In this document: positions 33,923 to 37,748 of the stretch, in pieces
Layout of the letters: every line of letters starts with the position of its first letter
Numbering within the stretch: position 1 is the stretch's first letter
NCBI GenBank assembly: GCA_945865635.1
Contig: CAMBEP010000049.1
Span: 1-37,748 of the forward strand
From: Candidatus Kuenenia stuttgartensis
GTDB lineage: Bacteria > Planctomycetota > Planctomycetia > Isosphaerales > Isosphaeraceae
Direction: 5' to 3'
DNA length: 37,748 nucleotides
Notes under the pieces: model-generated
Seen by the model: the letters and a program-made list of their open reading frames with translations, nothing else
What the model was told of the DNA's origin: nothing
Database searches by the model: none
Position numbers and translations under genes: made by a program

Positions 33923-35434
33923 ATGTCTGAAAATCTCGACCGTAAAAATAGCAGAAAAAGCTCAATCACGCCTAATAAGGCTGTAGTCATCGGGAGTGGT
34001 TTTGGTGGCTTAGCCGCCGCAATTCGGCTTCAGGCCAAGGGGTACGATACCACGATTCTGGAAATGCGGGACAAGCCGGGCGGTCGGGCTTATGTTTATG
34101 AAGACAAAGGCTTTACTTACGATGCCGGCCCCACAATTATCACAATTCCTCAAATATTTACGGAACTTGCCGAGATCGCTGGCAAGCGTCTTGAAGACTA
34201 TGTCACCATCGTGCCCTGCGACCCTTTTTACCGCATCTATTTTGACGATGAGACCCATTTTGACTACCGCGGCGGTGATGCCGAACTGGAAGCAGAGATC
34301 GAGCGCGTAAGCCCTGATGATGTCGAAGGTTATCGAAAATTTGCAGCCTATAGTTCCAAAGTTTTTGATCGTGCTTACACGGATTTGGCCGACTATGCTT
34401 TTGATAGTGTTTGGGATATGATTAAAGTCTCGCCCGACCTGATGAAGCTCCGCGCCGACCGCTCCGTATTCAAGACGGTCAGCCGCTACATCAAAAGCCA
34501 TAAGCTAAGGCAGGTATTTAGCTTCGAACCACTTCTCATCGGTGGAAACCCGCTGCGGAGTTCGTCTATTTATTCGATGATCCATCACCTTGAAAAGACT
34601 TGGGGAGTTCATTTTGCGATGGGCGGGACAGGTGCCTTGGTGGCTGGCCTGGTCAAGATGTTTGAAGAGATTGGCGGCAAGATTCAGCTCAACACAAAAG
34701 TGGCAGAGATTGAAGTGCACGGCGGCCAGGTGAAGTCGGTCCGGACCGAACGGGGGCAAGTCTTGCCGGCTGATGTCGTCGTTTCCAATGCGGATGTCGC
34801 AAATACTTATCGCAAACTTATCAAGCCAGAACACCGTCGCAAGTGGACAGACCGGCGCATCGAGAAGATGAAATACGCCATGTCGCTTGTGGTGATCTAT
34901 TTTGGGACGGATCGGAAATATGAGCAACTGCCGCACCATTCCATAGTCTTGGGCCCACGCTATGAAGGGCTTTTGACCGACATCTTTGACAAGAAGATTG
35001 TTGCCGACGATTTTTCCCTTTATTTGCACAGGCCCACTGCCACCGACCCATCGCTGGCACCGCAAGGGTGCGATTGTTTCTATGTTCTCTCACCTGTGCC
35101 GCATTTGGGCGGTGGGCAGGACTGGGACAAGATTGGCGAAGAGTATTCCGAGAAAATTCTGGCCTCGCTTGAGAAGCCCCATCTGGCACCCGATTTGCGC
35201 AAGCATATCGTCTCCAAACGCATCTTTACTCCGAAGAACTTCGAAACCGATCTGGACGCCTATATGGGCTCAGCCTTCCAGTTTGAGCCTTTACTGACTC
35301 AATCGGCTTGGTTCCGGCCACACAATCGTTCTGAAGATGTCGAAGGCCTGTTTTTTGTCGGGGCCGGGACACATCCGGGCGCGGGCCTGCCGGGCGTGGT
35401 CAACAGCGCAAAAGTGCTGGAGCGGTTTCTGTGA
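33923..35434 (+). CDS. crtI: Phytoene desaturase-type carotenoid dehydrogenase CrtI
   Basis: 503 residues. The FAD-binding N-terminus is VIGSGFGGLAAAIRLQAKGY, then TILEMRDKPGGRAYVYEDKG and FTYDAGPTIITIP. The C-terminal bacterial-type desaturase signature is GLFFVGAGTHPGAGLPGV then VNSAKVLERF. CrtI inserts double bonds into phytoene to give neurosporene or lycopene; the number of steps cannot be read from the sequence. The C30 relatives CrtN/CrtP are similar, so diapophytoene as substrate is possible. The stop overlaps the start of crtB by four bases. No strong Shine-Dalgarno precedes ATG 33923. Confidence 0.93.
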   Translation: MSENLDRKNSRKSSITPNKAVVIGSGFGGLAAAIRLQAKGYDTTILEMRDKPGGRAYVYEDKGFTYDAGPTIITIPQIFTELAEIAGKRLEDYVTIVPCDPFYRIYFDDETHFDYRGGDAELEAEIERVSPDDVEGYRKFAAYSSKVFDRAYTDLADYAFDSVWDMIKVSPDLMKLRADRSVFKTVSRYIKSHKLRQVFSFEPLLIGGNPLRSSSIYSMIHHLEKTWGVHFAMGGTGALVAGLVKMFEEIGGKIQLNTKVAEIEVHGGQVKSVRTERGQVLPADVVVSNADVANTYRKLIKPEHRRKWTDRRIEKMKYAMSLVVIYFGTDRKYEQLPHHSIVLGPRYEGLLTDIFDKKIVADDFSLYLHRPTATDPSLAPQGCDCFYVLSPVPHLGGGQDWDKIGEEYSEKILASLEKPHLAPDLRKHIVSKRIFTPKNFETDLDAYMGSAFQFEPLLTQSAWFRPHNRSEDVEGLFFVGAGTHPGAGLPGVVNSAKVLERFL

Positions 35435-36357
35435 CCGAACCCAAAGGGCTGGCAAGTCACGAAACGGAAACTGATCAGGCGATTGGTTTATGGACCGGCA
35501 GACGTGTCTGCAAGCGAATTACCGCACATTACGCCCGGACCTTCTATTTCGCGTCGCACTGTCTGCCTCGTGTCACACGTTCCCACGCCTATTCGGTTTA
35601 CGCCTTCTGCAGGTGGGCCGACAATGCGGTGGACGACGCCGAAAGTCTTGATGATGCCAAGCATCGCCTGAATCTGGCTCGCTCTGCCCTTGATTCCGCT
35701 TACTCAACAGAACCAGTTGCGGAAGGCCTCACAGCCTTCCGCTGGACTGTCCAGCAATGCAAGATTCCTCGTCATCTGTTCGAGGAACTTCTCGAAGGTA
35801 TGGCCATGGACCTTGTCAAGAGTCGTTATCAGGATTGGCCGGAACTTGACTTATATTGTTATCGGGTCGCTGGCGTGGTGGGCCTGATGATGACCCATGT
35901 CTTCGGATTTGACGACCCTTCCTGCTTTGATCAGGCCAAATCGCTGGGAATTGCGATGCAGTTGACGAATATACTCCGCGATATCGGCGAGGATTTTGAT
36001 CGTGGCCGCATCTATCTTCCCGCCAATGAAATGCTTCTGTTTGGTATGACAGAACAGCAGATTGCCTCAAAAACACGCGACCACCACTCTGACGCGTTTC
36101 TCAAATTTCAGATCCAGCGGGCCCGCCAGCACTATGAATTGGCAGAAGGCGGTATCTGTCATGTCCTGGGCAGCACCCATCGGATGACAATCCGAGTGAT
36201 GGGTCACCTTTACGGACTAATTCTCAACGAGATCGAAAAGCTCGGCTATGATATTTTCAAGACCCGGGCACGTGTCTCCAGAAATCGAAAATTGATGGGC
36301 CTGGCCGGCTGTCAGTGCCGAACCTGGGCTGAAGATGTGTGGCTCGCCTTACACTGA
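35431..36357 (+). CDS. crtB: Phytoene synthase CrtB
   Basis: 308 residues of the squalene/phytoene synthase family, which joins two prenyl diphosphates head to head. Both aspartate motifs are present: RWADNAVDD (Asp64, Asp68) and NILRDIGEDFDRGRIYLP (Asp184, Asp188). ITAHYARTFYFAS is the usual opening. The start is GTG at 35431, in the four-base GTGA overlap with the crtI stop, so translation is coupled. A GGPP substrate is inferred from the neighbouring prenyl synthase; HpnC/HpnD-like squalene routes are less likely because CrtI follows in the same operon. Confidence 0.93.
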   Translation: MTEPKGLASHETETDQAIGLWTGRRVCKRITAHYARTFYFASHCLPRVTRSHAYSVYAFCRWADNAVDDAESLDDAKHRLNLARSALDSAYSTEPVAEGLTAFRWTVQQCKIPRHLFEELLEGMAMDLVKSRYQDWPELDLYCYRVAGVVGLMMTHVFGFDDPSCFDQAKSLGIAMQLTNILRDIGEDFDRGRIYLPANEMLLFGMTEQQIASKTRDHHSDAFLKFQIQRARQHYELAEGGICHVLGSTHRMTIRVMGHLYGLILNEIEKLGYDIFKTRARVSRNRKLMGLAGCQCRTWAEDVWLALH

Positions 36358-36387
36358 CCGATTCATTTTGAAAAAAGGCCCGAACCC

Positions 36388-37428
36388 ATGGAGCTTCAAA
36401 ACCTGGCCAGCACAGACCCTGACCGCTGGGTCAACCCTACTGCCCCTGGTGCTCATGAATGGTGGTATTTTGACGCCATCAGCGACGACGGACGCGATTC
36501 GTTCGTGATCGTCTGGTACTCCGCCTTGCCATTCGACCCGGATTATGGTCTGGCCTCTCTGCGCCACATCCAAAACCCCGGCAAATATCCGAAACCAAAC
36601 CCACTCGACCATTGCGCCATTGGGTTTTCCTGGTACAGAGACGGTAAAACTGTCGCCTATGCCCTGAACCGCTTCCGTAAGGAGCAATTCTGCCACAGGA
36701 TGGACAATTCCGGAATCCACCTGAATATCCATAAAAACATTTTAAGCCGAGACAATGAAGGACATTACAAGCTTTCAATCAATACCCCGGCACTTGGATT
36801 CGGGATTGGTACGAGCCAGATTCAAACGGATTTGACGTTTGAGTCAGCCTCAGCCGTAAGTGGTTGGGAGCAGGATTTGGGCAACTCAGACCACCCCCAC
36901 CTTTGGATTCTAGCGGCCCCGGATTGCCAGGTGCGCGGTCAAATTGAAGTGGGCAAAAAAAGCCTGGCCTTCAAAGGACGAGGCTACCACGACCATAACG
37001 CAGGCGGTGACGAGCTTTCCAGATCGTTTCACAAATGGCATTGGGGTCGATTTCACTCGGGTGATTCCACCAAGATCTATTATGTGTGCGAACCGACTCC
37101 GGGCGAAAGCCAAGGTCTTTGGCTGGAGTGCCATCAGGGCCAGGTGACCGAGACCCGGACTCTCCAAAAGCTGGAGGGATCGGAGCCAAAACGTACTGTG
37201 TTTGGGATCCGATATGAGGATCAACTCAGGCACGCGGAATCAGAGAGCCTCTGGCGGCTTGGTAAACCCGTCGATCAAGGGCCGTTTTATTTACGTTTTG
37301 TAGGCCAGATGGAGAGTTCTGAAGGCGCTCATGGTTTGGGTATCTGCGAACTTCTACAAGCCGACCACCTGCACCAGCGATGGTTCAACTGGATGATTCC
37401 CTATCGTCTGAAACAACCGAAGGTCTAA
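36388..37428 (+). CDS. crtC: Carotenoid 1,2-hydratase-like protein (CrtC/AttH family)
   Basis: 346 residues. EWWYFDAISDDGRDSFVIVW is the family opening, and GRGYHDHNAGGDELSRSFHK then WHWGRF is the core signature of CrtC hydratases. CrtC adds water to the psi-end of neurosporene or lycopene to give 1-hydroxy carotenoids, as in the spheroidene and spirilloxanthin routes. Position 30 bases after crtB supports a carotenoid substrate. The family also includes AttH-type proteins of other function, but the context favours hydratase. AAGG nine bases ahead of the ATG supports the start. No CrtD or CrtF follows in the window. Confidence 0.85.
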   Translation: MELQNLASTDPDRWVNPTAPGAHEWWYFDAISDDGRDSFVIVWYSALPFDPDYGLASLRHIQNPGKYPKPNPLDHCAIGFSWYRDGKTVAYALNRFRKEQFCHRMDNSGIHLNIHKNILSRDNEGHYKLSINTPALGFGIGTSQIQTDLTFESASAVSGWEQDLGNSDHPHLWILAAPDCQVRGQIEVGKKSLAFKGRGYHDHNAGGDELSRSFHKWHWGRFHSGDSTKIYYVCEPTPGESQGLWLECHQGQVTETRTLQKLEGSEPKRTVFGIRYEDQLRHAESESLWRLGKPVDQGPFYLRFVGQMESSEGAHGLGICELLQADHLHQRWFNWMIPYRLKQPKV

Positions 37429-37464
37429 AGTTGTCCCGGCCACACATAATACATCGTATCAGTA

Positions 37465-37481
37465 TGATGCCGGAGGCATCA
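37465..37481. repeat. Small perfect hairpin after crtC
   Basis: TGATGCC and GGCATCA flank the loop GGA. No T-run follows. It sits directly before the larger palindromic element and may belong to the same repeat family. Confidence 0.6.
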
Positions 37482-37487
37482 AAGCGA

Positions 37488-37626
37488 GTAGCCGGTGGTT
37501 GAGCTAAGCGACACCACCGGTCATAAGGTCTAAAAAAAGCTGCTGGCACCCCGGCAGGGGTGCAAGACCTTATGCCGCGTCGTCGTCCGGTGGTGTTGTC
37601 GCTTGGGCTCCTCAACCACCGGCTAC
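37488..37626. repeat. Nested palindromic element (MITE- or REP-like)
   Basis: Outer arms 37488-37520 and 37587-37626 pair imperfectly: GTAGCCGGTGGTTGAG at the tip matches CTCAACCACCGGCTAC, and AAGCGAC and ACCACCGG also pair. Inside, CATAAGGTCT (37522-37531) pairs with AGACCTTATG (37565-37574), and innermost GCACCCC pairs with GGGGTGC around GGCA. The element is about 139 bases and non-coding. A T-run on the minus strand follows the inner hairpin, so it could end transcription there. GC-rich nested repeats of this wording are, as I recall, dispersed in planctomycete genomes. Confidence 0.8.
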
Positions 37627-37628
37627 TG

Positions 37629-37748
37629 ATAGGGGTAGGGAGAGTCTCACCTCCCCCTCCCTCCGAACCGTACGGGCGGATCTCCCGCATACGGCTCTCC
37701 AGTTGGTGGTTTTACCTCGATGAGGATTGACATAACAGCATCTGGATA
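37629..37748 (-). mobile_element. Group II intron, 3' part (domains V and VI), continuing beyond the right edge
   Basis: On the minus strand 37697-37665 reads as domain V: GAGCCGTATGCG, a GAGA-type tetraloop, then CGTACGGTTC, including the AGC catalytic triad. Domain VI follows as a GGGGAGG/CCCTACCCC stem with a candidate bulged branch-point A (T at 37636) seven bases before the end. The intron would end in AT (an AY end) at 37629. The rest, including any reverse transcriptase/maturase gene, lies outside the window. The 3' exon begins two bases before the palindromic element. Confidence 0.85.

Noticed and set aside
35184..35198. TGGCAC-N5-TTGC inside crtI, matching the sigma-54 consensus with GG-N10-GC spacing
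   Set aside because: It lies within well-conserved coding sequence about 235 bases before the crtB start, crtB is translationally coupled to crtI, and no enhancer-like site is visible. Most likely chance.
37385..37690. 101-codon minus-strand open frame at the right end
   Set aside because: It runs through intron domains V/VI and the palindromic element, both non-coding structures.
1..37748. CRISPR array
   Set aside because: No series of regularly spaced direct repeats was seen on either strand.

Overview
The window looks like a chromosomal segment of a planctomycete (phylum Planctomycetota; family not resolved). The main reasons are a tRNA-Gly/trigger factor/tandem ClpP block, PEP-CTERM-tagged secreted proteins, many secreted proteins without close functional names, a membrane GT39-like glycosyltransferase, and GC-rich palindromic elements of a kind I associate with planctomycete genomes. 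The phylum call is inference from gene content; no 16S rRNA or other phylogenetic marker was compared.

Layout. Positions 1-5.5 kb are an AT-rich accessory island, mostly on the minus strand. It holds the edge of an ATPase-like ORF, an intact nuclease-helicase protein, a dndC gene cut off after about 142 residues, a frameshifted REP-associated (RayT) transposase remnant, and a tightly coupled three-gene cassette ending in a TIGR04255-family protein. Positions 5.8-9.1 kb are core proteostasis genes (two ClpP paralogues, trigger factor) with a tRNA-Gly(GCC). Positions 9.6-17.8 kb hold a membrane glycosyltransferase, a lipoprotein, the 5-oxoprolinase operon pxpB-pxpA-pxpC, divergent fabI, a stranded PEP-CTERM tail and a secreted Ig-like protein.

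Positions 17.9-22.4 kb are a probable iron-uptake locus: a cupredoxin-FTR1 fusion followed by a P19-type periplasmic iron protein, with a good sigma-70-type promoter and a terminator, divergent from a secreted protein of unknown role. Positions 22.5-23.9 kb carry a PEP-CTERM protein with a metzincin-type zinc motif, preceded by a near-perfect sigma-54 (-24/-12) promoter and a candidate enhancer site. Positions 24-30 kb hold an APH-like kinase, trmB, a FabZ-like dehydratase, a TIM-barrel isomerase-like protein, a Tat-signal-bearing thiamine-diphosphate enzyme and a small secreted protein.

Positions 30.5-37.4 kb hold typA/bipA and, divergently, a four-gene carotenoid cluster: prenyl synthase, CrtI, CrtB and CrtC. 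These can act in series: prenyl diphosphate synthesis, head-to-head condensation, desaturation, then hydration of the carotene end. The right edge is a nested palindromic element that directly abuts the 3' end (domains V and VI) of a group II intron on the minus strand, whose body lies outside the window.

The most interesting items are the sigma-54-controlled PEP-CTERM metalloprotease, the three-gene TIGR04255 cassette, the cupredoxin-FTR1/P19 locus, the exported TPP enzyme with an altered cofactor motif, and the intron/palindrome junction.
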